Numbered from the stretch's first letter, positions 9,188 through 17,164 are shown. The stretch: DNA of 64,000 nucleotides from CAZPXZ01 sp965219495 (GCA_965219495.1 OZ244777.1:372001-436000), one strand, 5' to 3'. Translations and numbers: made by a program. Notes: generated from the sequence alone by a model not told the origin.

Positions 9188-10362
9188 GGTTCGGCCTGAC
9201 CTCCAATCGCCCACAACGTCGCCAGCGCAAAAGCAGCGATTCCCTCGCCGCGACCCACGAATCCATGACGCTCGGACGTGGTTGCCTTGATGGAAACGCA
9301 TGCCTTGTTCAGGTGCAGCATCTTGGCGGTCGCTCTTCGCATTTCCTCGCGGTAAGCTGCGATTTTGGGTTCCTCGCAAATCAGCGTGATATCGACGTGT
9401 GTGATTCTGAATCCGGAATTTTCCGCCAATTCTTTCGCATACTGAACGAAAACGCGCGAATCGCTGCCCCGCCAGCGAGGGTCGCTATCCGGAAAATGTT
9501 CTCCAATGTCTCCCGCGCCAAGCGCGCCAAATATCGCGTCGGCCAGAGCGTGCAGTCCCGCGTCGGCGTCGGAATGCCCCGTCAAACCGCGTCCATGCGG
9601 GATGGAGACGGCACAAAGCCGGACGGAATCGCCAGGCCCAAACGCATGTACATCGATTCCTTGGCCAACCCGGAAGGGATTGCTGCCCAAGGCGAGTGTT
9701 CGAATTGCGTCTGACATGTCTGTTTCCGTCGTAAGTTTGCGATTCTCCGGGTCCCCCGCAATTGCCAGGACCTTCATTCCCGCACGAACGGCCACATCGG
9801 CGTCATCTCCAAGGTTTGCGCCCTCCTGTCGCTCGTGCGCTGCCAGAATGCTCTTGAAACAGAATCCCTGCGGAGTCTGGGCTCGCCGAAGCGGATTTCT
9901 GTCGTGGGTGCGGACGCAAGCATTTTCTTGTCCCACCTGCCAGATGGTGTCGGACAGTTCCAGGACTGGTATGACGCCTTCGACCCGGTCGAGCGCATGC
10001 AAGACGGATGCGATAATTTTTCGCCCGACAAATGGTCGTGCGGCGTCGTGAATCAGGACCTTCTCCGGTTCAGCGCTTTGAAGCCGTCGCAACCCCGCAA
10101 GCGCGGAAGCTTGCCGCGTTAAGCCTCCTTCAACAGGAGGGAGCAGCTTTGAACCTTCAATCCGGCAAATCGTGCGATCATAGCGATGTCGGTCGCTGGG
10201 TGAGATTGTCACGCAGACAAATCCGATTTCGGGCTGCTGGATAAACGTTCGGATCGAACGCGAGAGCGCCGAGCCGCCCGGAAGTTCCACGTATTGCTTG
10301 GGGATCTTGGCGCCAGCGCGGATACCTTGTCCCGTCGCGAGTATGAGAACAGCGGTCGTCAT
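9184..10362 (-). CDS. ispDF: Bifunctional IspD/IspF isoprenoid enzyme
   Basis: This 392-residue fusion catalyses two steps of the MEP pathway. Residues 1 to about 225 are IspD (CTP transfer to methylerythritol 4-phosphate), with an N-terminal nucleotide loop reading LATGQGIRAGAKIPKQY, where the usual second alanine of AAG is threonine, and IHDAARPFV further on. Residues about 232-392 are IspF (cyclodiphosphate synthase), with zinc-ligand motifs IDVHAF and LTGHSDADAGLHALADAIFGA and the C-terminal KATTSERHGFVGRGEGIAA. IspDF fusions are typical of alpha- and epsilonproteobacteria. The IspE step is not encoded nearby. Confidence 0.96.
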   Translation of the reverse strand: MTTAVLILATGQGIRAGAKIPKQYVELPGGSALSRSIRTFIQQPEIGFVCVTISPSDRHRYDRTICRIEGSKLLPPVEGGLTRQASALAGLRRLQSAEPEKVLIHDAARPFVGRKIIASVLHALDRVEGVIPVLELSDTIWQVGQENACVRTHDRNPLRRAQTPQGFCFKSILAAHERQEGANLGDDADVAVRAGMKVLAIAGDPENRKLTTETDMSDAIRTLALGSNPFRVGQGIDVHAFGPGDSVRLCAVSIPHGRGLTGHSDADAGLHALADAIFGALGAGDIGEHFPDSDPRWRGSDSRVFVQYAKELAENSGFRITHVDITLICEEPKIAAYREEMRRATAKMLHLNKACVSIKATTSERHGFVGRGEGIAAFALATLWAIGGQAEP

Positions 10363-10375
10363 GCTGCAATGCGAG

Positions 10376-11917
10376 CTACCCTCTTCTGCCGCCCGTCGCT
10401 GGCAGCTTGCTGTATTCGCGGGTCAGGAATGCGGGGACGTGCGTTCCCAAGCCCTGGATAGTATTGTCCACCTCCGTCTTCTTGACGGGACTTCCCGCTT
10501 TCGGCTTCTTCTGCCCTCGGTTGCGCCGTTCACCGTCAGTGGGTTCCTGTTCCTTCAACCGGTCTGCATGATCCGGCGGGATGACGGGCGCGGCTGCGTC
10601 CATCGACGCGCCACGGAGATCGTTACCCTCACGGCTCTCGCGGCGGCGGAAGCGTCTTGAAGGGATACGGGTGCTGGAAGCGTAATCTGGCGCCTGTTCG
10701 GGCTCTGCGCTTTGGTCTTCCGGAGAAATGTCGGCCGCGGATTCCAGCTTGATCGAATTTCCCACAAGTTCCCGGATGCGCTCCATCTGCCGCTTTTCGT
10801 GGGGTTGGCACAAAGTGATCGCGCTACCGGGCCGGCCGGCTCGCGCCGTACGCCCAATGCGATGCACGTAGTCGTCGGGGGTGAGGGGTACATCAAGATT
10901 GAATACGTGGCTCACAATCGGAATGTCCAGCCCACGCGCGGCTACATCCGAGGCAATGAGGTATCGATACTTTCCTCCGCGAAATCCATCGAGAGTTTCC
11001 ATTCTGTGCCGCTGGTCCATGTCTCCGTGAAGTTCTGCGACCGAATATCCCTCTTTTTTCAAGTACCCGACTACACCTGGAAGGTCGCGCTTCCGATTGC
11101 AAAACACTATCGCGTTGGTCAGCAGGGCGTCTTCTCTGAGCAACAGCTTCCGAAGCGAGAGTCGTTTCGAACGTCCGCCATCCTGTGCCGAAGACGGCAG
11201 CATCAGCACACTTTGCTGGACTTGCTCTACGGTGGTTGCAGGCGGTGCGACATCGACCCGGACCGGCGCCTGCATGAGTTCGTCGGCAAGTTTCTCGACT
11301 TCCGGCGGCATGGTCGCGGCGAACAGCAACGTCTGCCGGGAGAACGGCAGCAAGCGGATTATGCGCTCAACGTCAGGGAGAAATCCCATGTCCAGCATTC
11401 GATCGGCTTCATCGATAACAGCAATTTGCGTGCCGCTCAGCATCAGACGGCCCCGTTCGAAGTGGTCAAGCAGCCGGCCCGGCGTCGCAATCAGTATGTC
11501 GGCGCCCCGTTCGAGCCGACTGAGTTGATCCGCGAACGAGACCCCGCCAATGAGGAGCGCCGATCGCAGTGAGCCGAATTTCCCGTAATGTTCAAAGCTC
11601 TCCGCAACCTGGGCGGCAAGTTCTCGAGTCGGACAGGCAACGAGGCATCGCGGCATGCGCGCACGGGTTCGCCCGCCTGCCAGCATGGTAAGAACGGGAA
11701 GCGCATAGGCTGCAGTCTTGCCGGTGCCGGTCTGGGCGATCGCCCGGATATCCCGTCCCTCGAGAACTGCGGGAATGCAGGCGGCCTGGACCGGAGTAGG
11801 TTCGGCGTAGCCACATTCTTTGACAGCGCTTTGCACTTCGGGTGCAAGCGGCAGGTCTGTAAATTGCATTGTTGTCTGCCCGCTCGGCACTCCGCCCAAA
11901 TTCAGCAGGGTCGGCAC
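10376..11917 (-). CDS. DEAD-box ATP-dependent RNA helicase, RhlE-like
   Basis: The 513-residue protein has a complete DEAD-box core: Q motif (GYAEPTPVQAACIP), Walker A AQTGTGKT, PTRELA, ATPGRL, DEAD box IDEADRMLDMGF, ARGLDIP and HRIGRTARAGRPG. Motif III reads AAT (LLFAATMPPEV) instead of SAT, which is unusual because this serine couples ATP hydrolysis to unwinding. The C-terminal 130 residues are hydrophilic and rich in Arg, Glu and Pro, as in RNA-chaperone tails. The GTG start at 11917 has AAAGGA about 6 bases upstream; an ATG at 11869 is the alternative. A strong promoter lies just upstream. Confidence 0.94.
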   Translation of the reverse strand: MPTLLNLGGVPSGQTTMQFTDLPLAPEVQSAVKECGYAEPTPVQAACIPAVLEGRDIRAIAQTGTGKTAAYALPVLTMLAGGRTRARMPRCLVACPTRELAAQVAESFEHYGKFGSLRSALLIGGVSFADQLSRLERGADILIATPGRLLDHFERGRLMLSGTQIAVIDEADRMLDMGFLPDVERIIRLLPFSRQTLLFAATMPPEVEKLADELMQAPVRVDVAPPATTVEQVQQSVLMLPSSAQDGGRSKRLSLRKLLLREDALLTNAIVFCNRKRDLPGVVGYLKKEGYSVAELHGDMDQRHRMETLDGFRGGKYRYLIASDVAARGLDIPIVSHVFNLDVPLTPDDYVHRIGRTARAGRPGSAITLCQPHEKRQMERIRELVGNSIKLESAADISPEDQSAEPEQAPDYASSTRIPSRRFRRRESREGNDLRGASMDAAAPVIPPDHADRLKEQEPTDGERRNRGQKKPKAGSPVKKTEVDNTIQGLGTHVPAFLTREYSKLPATGGRRG

Positions 11918-11943
11918 CAGCGTCCTTTAGCTAACTTGTTTAT

Positions 11944-11971
11944 AGTATAGTCAAATCATCGCAATTGTCAA
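11944..11971 (-). promoter_or_regulatory. Near-consensus sigma-70 promoter of the DEAD-box helicase gene
   Basis: On the minus strand a perfect -35 TTGACA (11971-11966) is followed by 16 bases and a TATACT -10 (11949-11944). The expected start point is about 20 bases upstream of the AAAGGA ribosome-binding site. It is the best promoter match I found in the window. Confidence 0.75.
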
Positions 11972-12423
11972 TGTTGAAACCGCCGGTGCGCGTAGTGCGA
12001 CCGGGCGCCGGGCGGACAAGAAACATGTCTTGGACTGAAGAATTATCTGCATGGATACCCAAGAGCCATGACACTGCTCCGCGCCGGGGCAGGGCACCCC
12101 CTCATGTTCGCCTTGTATGTCGGACATGACTTGGTCGAAAGAGTTTTTCGCAATTTTCTTCGATGTGAAAAACGTTGATAACTCTTCGCCCGCCGGTCGA
12201 ACTTTGGCGGTTCAGCGGCGGCCTGCGATTGAATCGCGGCCTTCCCGCATCGAGTGGGAAGGCGTGGATGCGGGGAAAGGTCGACACATCCTCGCCGTGA
12301 TCTAGATCCGTGAGGAAGCTGGGCCGCCCCCCTATTTCGTCCTCGGTGTCCGGAACGGATGCTTGTTTGCAAGACCCGCATGAGCAAGGATAGGAGTACG
12401 AGGACAGGAACAGGCAACTGGTA
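11972..12423. other. Gene-free flank between the helicase promoter and the IS110 remnant
   Basis: About 450 bases without a supportable protein gene. The right part should correspond to the non-coding left flank of the decayed IS110-family element. It contains two adjacent stem-loops at 12220-12260, listed separately. No terminal inverted repeat could be identified by eye, and the left edge of the element is not defined. Confidence 0.5.
12220..12260 (+). other. Paired stem-loops upstream of the transposase remnant, possible bridge-RNA relic
   Basis: Stem 1 pairs GGCC (12220-12223) with GGCC (12238-12241) and, past a bulged T, GCGAT with ATCGC around a TGA loop. Stem 2 directly follows: TTCCC (12242-12246) with GGGAA (12256-12260) around a 9-base loop. 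IS110-family elements encode a structured bridge (seeker) RNA in a non-coding end next to the transposase gene. Location and structure fit, but no guide loops were identified, so this is a weak inference. Confidence 0.25.
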
Positions 12424-13290
12424 GTGGCCGAAATCGATATCGGCAAGCTCGCCTTGGACATCGGCATTTCGTCGACAGGAGAGCATTGGCGGATGCGCAA
12501 CCAGCAAGAGGATCTTGAAACGCTTACCGACTAGCTGCGGGAAACTAGTATCGAGCGGGTGATGCTGGAGCCGACCGGGCGGGATCCCGACGCTTGTGCG
12601 ATGCCGGCTTTGCGGGGGTGGAGGTCAATCCGCTGCGGGCACGGCACTTTGCCGAAGTGCTCGGACGGTCCGGCAAGAATGACCGGGTGGATGTCGCCAT
12701 GCTGGCGAAACTGCGGGAGGTGACGGAGTTCGAGGCCAGAGCGCCCCGTTTCCAACTGCGAACCGTGCTCGGCAACCTCGACAAGGGAAGAAGCCGCCTG
12801 ATCCACTCCCGTGCTGACCCGCAAGGAGTTCCGGGAGCACCGCGCCGTGGTGGAGGCCCTGGAAGCCGCGATTCGCGAACTCAACAAGCAGGTCACCGCC
12901 CTGGTGGCCACGATCTGCCGACACATCGGCGAACATCCCGAGCTTGCCCGGCGGCAAGAGTTACTTCGAGCGATCCCGGGCGTGTGGCCGGCGACGCCGC
13001 GCTCTTGTCTGCCGAGACGCCGGAACTGGGCTTGCTCGACCGCCGCCAGACCCGCGGCGCAGTTGGGCGTCGCCCCGCTGGACGACGACAGCGGCGCCGG
13101 TCCGGCAAGCGGCATGTCGAGGTCGGGCGGACTGCTTCGCGCAAAGCGCTGTACATGGCTGCAAGCAGCGCCGCCACCTGCAGTCCGGACATGCAAGAAC
13201 TCCATCAACGCCTGAGAGCAGAGGGCGATACGCACAAGGTCGCGGTCGTCGCCTACAACGTGCAAGATGACTGTGCTCGCCAATGCGCTG
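12424..13290 (+). pseudogene. Decayed IS110-family transposase
   Basis: Pieces of an IS110-type transposase follow one another in order but in different frames. Frame 1 from 12424 reads VAEIDIGKLALDIGIS and LEPTG, the start of the RuvC-like DEDD domain, interrupted by TAG at 12532-12534. Near 12590 the frame shifts to DAGFAGVEVNPLRARHFAEV and NDRVDVAMLAKL. Near 12810 it returns to frame 1 (EFREHRAVVEALEAAIREL, LLRAIPGV), then alternates again to give SAETPELGLLDRRQ, QLGVAPLDDDSG and the C-terminal SRKALYMAASSAAT. One stop and about five frameshifts make it inactive. Both edges are approximate. Confidence 0.85.
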
Positions 13291-13347
13291 TTGTAACTAG
13301 ATGGTGTTGGCGCCGTGGCAATCCGCCATGGCAATCGGAACGAATGA

Positions 13348-13365
13348 CGATGGCGTAAGCCATCG
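13348..13365 (+). repeat. Perfect 7-bp hairpin with GTAA tetraloop downstream of the IS110 remnant
   Basis: CGATGGC (13348-13354) and GCCATCG (13359-13365) enclose a GTAA loop; outer GAAC and GTTC segments could extend the stem across an internal loop. It lies about 55 bp beyond the transposase remnant and 140 bp before the ABC gene. It may be part of the element's right end or a terminator without a T-run. Confidence 0.4.
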
Positions 13366-13502
13366 GTTCTGCTCCACGCGTGCGATCCCTTGAAATCGAT
13401 TCTCGGAGGAGATTCCCTTCCCGTACCCAGTGCGGTGTCTACAAATGCTGCCGCCATGGCGTTATATCCGAGTCCAATACTCAGGAATTCGAAATTCGTC
13501 TC

Positions 13503-14603
13503 ATGCGGAACAGAAACGTACCCCGGTTGCAACTAGAGGAGATACGTCGCTCCTTTAACGGGGAGTTAGCGGTAGACGGTCTTTCCCTGGAGGTCGATGA
13601 GGGGGAACTTGTCTGTCTTCTCGGTCCTTCCGGATGCGGAAAGACCACGACGTTGCGCATTGCGGCGGGGATCGAATGGCAGGAATCCGGTGTTGTTCGC
13701 ATCGACGGGCAGCCCGTATCCGACAGTCGCCGCCACTGCCCTCCAGAAGTGCGCTCCGTCGGGCTCATGTTTCAGGAATTCGCGCTGTTTCCCCATCTCA
13801 CTGCGCTTGAAAACGCCGCTTTCGGATCAAGAGCTGCAGCAAACTATGGCAGGAACTCGGGCGGTCTCCAGTATTTGTGCCGTGTCGGGCTGGAGGAACA
13901 CGCGAACAAGTATCCGCATCAACTTTCCGGCGGCGAGCAGCAGAGAGTTGCGCTGGCGCGGGCGCTGGCGTCCCGTCCGAAGGTGCTGCTGATGGACGAG
14001 CCGTATTCCGGACTTGATGCACGGCTTCGCGATGAGATTCGCGATGAATCCCTGTCCCTCCTCAAGGAGGAAGGCTCCGCAGTGCTGCTCGTCACCCACG
14101 AGGCGGGCGAGGCGCTTCGAATGGCAGACCGCATCGCCCTGATGCGAAACGGCCGAATCGTGCAAACCGGAGAGCCCTATCACATCTACAATCATCCTTT
14201 GGACCGGGCTGCCGCAGCGTTCTTCTCCGAAATCAACGTGATTTCAGGCAAAGTGGTTTCACAGCAGGTTGAGACGCCGTTCGGGCCATTCCTGTCGGTT
14301 GGCCACGCAGATGGTACGCCCGTTGAAATTGTAATTCGCCCACAACATCTCGCGCTCTTGCTGGATGATGGCGGCGCCCCCCCGGAGGCCACGCCCGAGT
14401 CCGGAATTCCGGCGCGGGGAGTGGTCACAAGGGCCAGATACATGGGTTCCGAGAGCCTGGTGGAAGTTCGGATGGGTCACGACGGCTCCATGCTTCGCGC
14501 CAGCGTCGCCGGAACCTTCCTGCCTTCGCCGGGCGCTCCGATCTGGCTGGCACTTCGCCGCGACAGGTGTTTTGTATTTCCCCAACGGACACTCCGCAAT
14601 TAG
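13503..14603 (+). CDS. Orphan ABC transporter ATP-binding protein with TOBE-like C-terminus
   Basis: The 366-residue protein is an importer-type ABC ATPase of the PotA/FbpC/MalK class. It has Walker A GPSGCGKTT, Q loop MFQEFALFPHLT, signature LSGGEQQRVALARAL, Walker B VLLMDEPYSGLD and the switch histidine in LLVTHEAGEAL. After about residue 240 a C-terminal extension with a TOBE-like VIRPQHLALL strand follows. The ATG at 13503 is preferred; the frame is open back to 13380 but the extra 41 residues are not ABC-like. No permease or binding-protein gene is adjacent, and the IS110 remnant lies directly upstream, so an operon may have been broken here. The substrate cannot be assigned. Confidence 0.85.
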   Translation: MRNRNVPRLQLEEIRRSFNGELAVDGLSLEVDEGELVCLLGPSGCGKTTTLRIAAGIEWQESGVVRIDGQPVSDSRRHCPPEVRSVGLMFQEFALFPHLTALENAAFGSRAAANYGRNSGGLQYLCRVGLEEHANKYPHQLSGGEQQRVALARALASRPKVLLMDEPYSGLDARLRDEIRDESLSLLKEEGSAVLLVTHEAGEALRMADRIALMRNGRIVQTGEPYHIYNHPLDRAAAAFFSEINVISGKVVSQQVETPFGPFLSVGHADGTPVEIVIRPQHLALLLDDGGAPPEATPESGIPARGVVTRARYMGSESLVEVRMGHDGSMLRASVAGTFLPSPGAPIWLALRRDRCFVFPQRTLRN

Positions 14604-14625
14604 CCGTTTGCGTTGAATTTTCAGA

Positions 14626-14675
14626 TCTCCCGCTTATCTCAACACTAGCACTCCGCCTTGGAGTACGGCGGGAGA
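14626..14675 (+). repeat. Nested inverted repeat between the ABC gene and tatA
   Basis: The outer arms TCTCCCGC (14626-14633) and GCGGGAGA (14668-14675) pair over 8 bp. Inside, ACTCC (14650-14654) and GGAGT (14660-14664) form a second stem with a GCCTT loop. It lies 23 bp after the ABC stop and ends 21 bases before the tatA -10 element. It could be the ABC gene's terminator, though no T-run follows, or a binding or structural element of the tat promoter. Confidence 0.5.
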
Positions 14676-14696
14676 AGCGCGATTAAGTTAAGCTGC

Positions 14697-14702
14697 TATA
14701 AT
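14697..14702 (+). promoter_or_regulatory. TATAAT -10 element of the tatABC promoter
   Basis: A perfect TATAAT lies 58 bases before the tatA ATG. No good -35 box is present at 16-18 bp; the sequence there (around 14674-14679) is GAAGCG. This suggests a promoter that needs an activator, or an extended contact, or no promoter at all. The hairpins on both sides add to the case for regulation here. Confidence 0.5.
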
Positions 14703-14714
14703 GCGGCGAGGAAT

Positions 14715-14736
14715 AGCGGGCGCGCTTGCGCCCGCT
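14715..14736 (+). repeat. Perfect 9-bp hairpin in the tatA leader
   Basis: AGCGGGCGC (14715-14723) and GCGCCCGCT (14728-14736) enclose a GCTT loop. If transcription starts about 7 bases after the TATAAT, this stem would sit at the very 5' end of the tatABC mRNA, leaving the AGGAG (14749-14753) free. A 5' stem-loop of this kind can stabilise mRNA. Confidence 0.55.
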
Positions 14737-14760
14737 CACGCAAACATCAGGAGCGTCAGT

Positions 14761-14994
14761 ATGGGCATTAGCATTTGGCAAATCCTCATTGTCGTCGTTC
14801 TTCTCGTCCTGTTGTTCGGGCGCGGGAAGATTTCGGACCTTATGGGCGATGTGGCTAAGGGCATTAAGAGCTTCAAGAAGGGCATGAAGGACGATCCTGC
14901 GGAATCACCGCAGGTCACCGATACGGCATCGCAAGCCGCTGGGGTCGATTCGACCACTGTAACGGCCAAGGCAGCGGAACCTACCAAGAATTAG
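14761..14994 (+). CDS. tatA: Twin-arginine translocase subunit TatA
   Basis: TatA forms the size-variable pore of the twin-arginine translocase, which exports folded proteins. The 77-residue product has the standard layout: a single N-terminal membrane helix (IWQILIVVVLLVLLFG), the hinge GRGKISDLMGDVAKGI, an amphipathic helix with KSFKKGM and an acidic then Ala/Thr-rich tail. The ATG at 14761 follows AGGAG by 7 bases, while the upstream open frame has no such support. It is first of a tatABC operon. MsrP, encoded at 52.5 kb, is a clear Tat client in this window. Confidence 0.96.
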   Translation: MGISIWQILIVVVLLVLLFGRGKISDLMGDVAKGIKSFKKGMKDDPAESPQVTDTASQAAGVDSTTVTAKAAEPTKN

Positions 14995-15009
14995 TCGGAA
15001 AACCGTGTC

Positions 15010-15417
15010 ATGCTCGACATCGGTTGGTCCGAACTTCTGGTTGTCGGTGTACTGGCCCTTCTGGTCGTCGGGCCAAGGGAGTTGCCCCGGCTCATGCGAA
15101 CCGTGGGTCAATGGGCGGGCAAGGCCCGCTCGCTCGCCAGAGAGTTTCAGCGCAACATGGATGATGTGGCGCGCGAGGCGGACCTAAAGGAACTGACCGA
15201 TGCGCGTTCGATGCTGGATGAAGTGCGATCGATCAAGCGAGATGCCGAGAGGGGGCTTGCAAACCCGACAAGCTGGGCAAAGGATACCGTCAAGGAAACC
15301 GTCAAGGAAACCGTTGTCGGAAAAAGCAGTGAGACTCCGGCTCCCGCACTCCCTGCACCGCCATCTACGGAAGCCGCCGCAGCCCCAAAAGCAAAAGTTA
15401 CCGCTAGCGAGAGCTAA
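15010..15417 (+). CDS. tatB: Twin-arginine translocase subunit TatB
   Basis: TatB joins TatC to recognise twin-arginine signal peptides. The 135-residue protein starts with MLDIGWSELLVVGVLALLVV, the TatB-type membrane helix with a conserved glutamate, followed by GPRELPRLMRTVGQW and a long charged amphipathic helix (to about residue 80). A tandem TVKE repeat precedes the Pro/Ala-rich tail. It starts 15 bp after the tatA stop and is followed by tatC after 54 bp. Confidence 0.95.
   Translation: MLDIGWSELLVVGVLALLVVGPRELPRLMRTVGQWAGKARSLAREFQRNMDDVAREADLKELTDARSMLDEVRSIKRDAERGLANPTSWAKDTVKETVKETVVGKSSETPAPALPAPPSTEAAAAPKAKVTASES
15286..15314 (+). repeat. 12-bp tandem repeat inside tatB
   Basis: ACCGTCAAGGAA occurs twice back to back (15286-15297 and 15298-15309) with a partial third copy, ACCGT. 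It encodes TVKETVKETV in the amphipathic helix. Because the unit is 12 bp, copy-number changes would keep the reading frame. Confidence 0.9.
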
Positions 15418-15471
15418 TCGCGCTCATGCGCGCGAGCGACGCCGCGCATTGATCGCAGCTGGGCTGCAAGC

Positions 15472-16299
15472 ATGAGCAAACTGGATATCGACGCCACCAA
15501 GGCACCGCTGATCGAACACCTCATAGAGTTGAGGTCCCGTCTCTTGTGGTCGGTTGCGGCCCTCGCCGTCGCGATCATCGTCTGTTACATTTTTGCGGAA
15601 GACATTTACGGACTGCTCACGCTGCCATTGGTGCGCGCAATGGAAGCGCGCGGGCAGGAAGCTGAACTCATTTTCACCGCGCTGCACGAAGCCTTTTTCA
15701 CGTATTTGAGGCTCGCAGTGTTCGGCGGATTGTGTGTTGCCTTTCCGGTGATCGCCGCCCAACTCTGGATTTTCGTCGCCCCTGGACTGTACAGGAAAGA
15801 GCGAAGGGCATTCCTGCCGTTCCTGGTCGCCACGCCGATCCTATTCATCGCGGGCGGCAGCCTGGTGTATTTCATCGTGATGCCGCTGGCGATTGAGTTC
15901 TTCCTCAATTTCGAAGTGCCGGGGGGCGATGAATCCACGCAGATTGCGTTCTTGGGCAAAGTCGATCAGTACCTGAATCTCGTGATGACTTTCATTCTCG
16001 CATTCGGAATCTGCTTTCAGCTTCCCGTGCTGCTCACTCTTCTCGGGATGGCCGGTATTGCAACCTCCAAGGGCTTGGCGTCGAAACGTCGATACGCGGT
16101 GGTCGGGATCGCGGTCGCGGCGGCGGTCCTTACTCCCCCGGACCCGATCAGCCAAATCGGTCTGGGCGTTCCAATATACCTGCTTTACGAGGTGTCTATC
16201 CAGTTGGTGCGCATGGTGGAACGAAAGGCGGAGGCGCGTCGAAGAGAAGAAGAGGAGGCAGAAGTCGGTGAGGCGGAAGAGGCGGCAGCCGGTGGATGA
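15472..16299 (+). CDS. tatC: Twin-arginine translocase subunit TatC
   Basis: TatC is the six-helix membrane receptor for twin-arginine signal peptides. The 275-residue protein shows the diagnostic N-terminus IEHLIELRSRLLWS with the signal-binding glutamate, the FTALHEAFFTYLRLA segment and the C-terminal LTPPDPISQIGLGVPIYLLYE. The final 35 residues form a charged Glu/Arg-rich cytoplasmic tail. The last codons overlap the GTG start of the DUF815 gene, so tatC and that ATPase are likely co-translated. Confidence 0.97.
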   Translation: MSKLDIDATKAPLIEHLIELRSRLLWSVAALAVAIIVCYIFAEDIYGLLTLPLVRAMEARGQEAELIFTALHEAFFTYLRLAVFGGLCVAFPVIAAQLWIFVAPGLYRKERRAFLPFLVATPILFIAGGSLVYFIVMPLAIEFFLNFEVPGGDESTQIAFLGKVDQYLNLVMTFILAFGICFQLPVLLTLLGMAGIATSKGLASKRRYAVVGIAVAAAVLTPPDPISQIGLGVPIYLLYEVSIQLVRMVERKAEARRREEEEAEVGEAEEAAAGG

Positions 16300-17158
16300 G
16301 TTCAGCCTCCGCGCCGCTGAAGCGCTAGAACGAATCGGAACTGCGCTGGAAAGGCTGGCTCCTTCATCGGCGCCTGTGCCGCGTTTTGGCAACACCGGTG
16401 CGTTCATTTGGCGCACGCATCCCGACAGGTTTGAATCGGTTCACGCCGTCAGTCGGGTGGAATTGTCGCTGCTAAAGGGCATAGACGGAGTCCGGGACGC
16501 GTTCTTGGACAATCTCCGGCGATTCTCAAAAGGGTTTGCTTCGAACAATGTGCTGCTTTGGGGAGCCCGTGGCATGGGGAAGAGTTCGCTGGTGAAAGCC
16601 GCACATGCGGAGATCGCGCGGGAGAATGGCTGGCCGCTGGTGCTGGTCGAAATTGATCGGAGCGATATCGAGGAGTTGCACAGGCTGCTTGATTCCCTCC
16701 GCAATGCACCGAAGCCGCGGTTTCTACTCTTTTGCGATGATCTTTCGTTCGAGGCACCGGACGGTGCATACAAGTCTCTCAAGGCGGTTCTGGATGGCGG
16801 CGTCGCAGGCAGACCGACGAACGTGCTCTTCTGCGCAACATCGAATCGGCGTCATCTCATGCCGCGGGACATGATCGAGAATGAGCGCCAGACCTCAATC
16901 GCGCCCAGCGAAGCCACGGACGAGAAAGTCTCGCTGTCCGACCGATTCGGGCTCTGGCTCGGATTTCATGCTTGCACGCAGGATCAATACCTGGAGATGT
17001 CCCGGGGTTACTGTGAAGCGTACGGAATCAGTATCTCCGATGAAGAGATGCGAAGGAAGGCGATTGCATGGCGCCAGGCCAGGGGCTCGATTTCCGGCCG
17101 GGTGGCCTGGCAATTCGCGTGCAATTTGGCTGGCTCCCAAGGCTTGCGCGTGCTCTGA
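16292..17158 (+). CDS. DUF815 family AAA-like ATPase
   Basis: The 288-residue protein is a P-loop ATPase of the DUF815 family, seen in many alphaproteobacteria after tatC and serS-type genes; no biochemical function is established. It has Walker A GARGMGKSSLVKA (about residues 91-103), Walker B FLLFCDDLSFE and a sensor-like LFCATSNRRHL. The start is a GTG at 16292, which overlaps the end of tatC by 8 bp; the frame is open further upstream inside tatC but without homology. The gene ends 6 bp before the DnaJ-domain gene. Confidence 0.88.
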   Translation: MDEFSLRAAEALERIGTALERLAPSSAPVPRFGNTGAFIWRTHPDRFESVHAVSRVELSLLKGIDGVRDAFLDNLRRFSKGFASNNVLLWGARGMGKSSLVKAAHAEIARENGWPLVLVEIDRSDIEELHRLLDSLRNAPKPRFLLFCDDLSFEAPDGAYKSLKAVLDGGVAGRPTNVLFCATSNRRHLMPRDMIENERQTSIAPSEATDEKVSLSDRFGLWLGFHACTQDQYLEMSRGYCEAYGISISDEEMRRKAIAWRQARGSISGRVAWQFACNLAGSQGLRVL

Positions 17159-17164
17159 AGTCCA

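Noticed and set aside
12531..13532. Minus-strand open frame of 333 codons across the IS110 remnant
   Set aside because: It is the reverse of the decayed transposase; the residue pattern is Arg/Ser/Pro-rich and typical of antisense GC-rich reading.
14701..14760. Upstream extension of TatA by 20 codons
   Set aside because: The ATG at 14761 has AGGAG at proper spacing and gives the family N-terminus; the extension would cross the leader hairpin.
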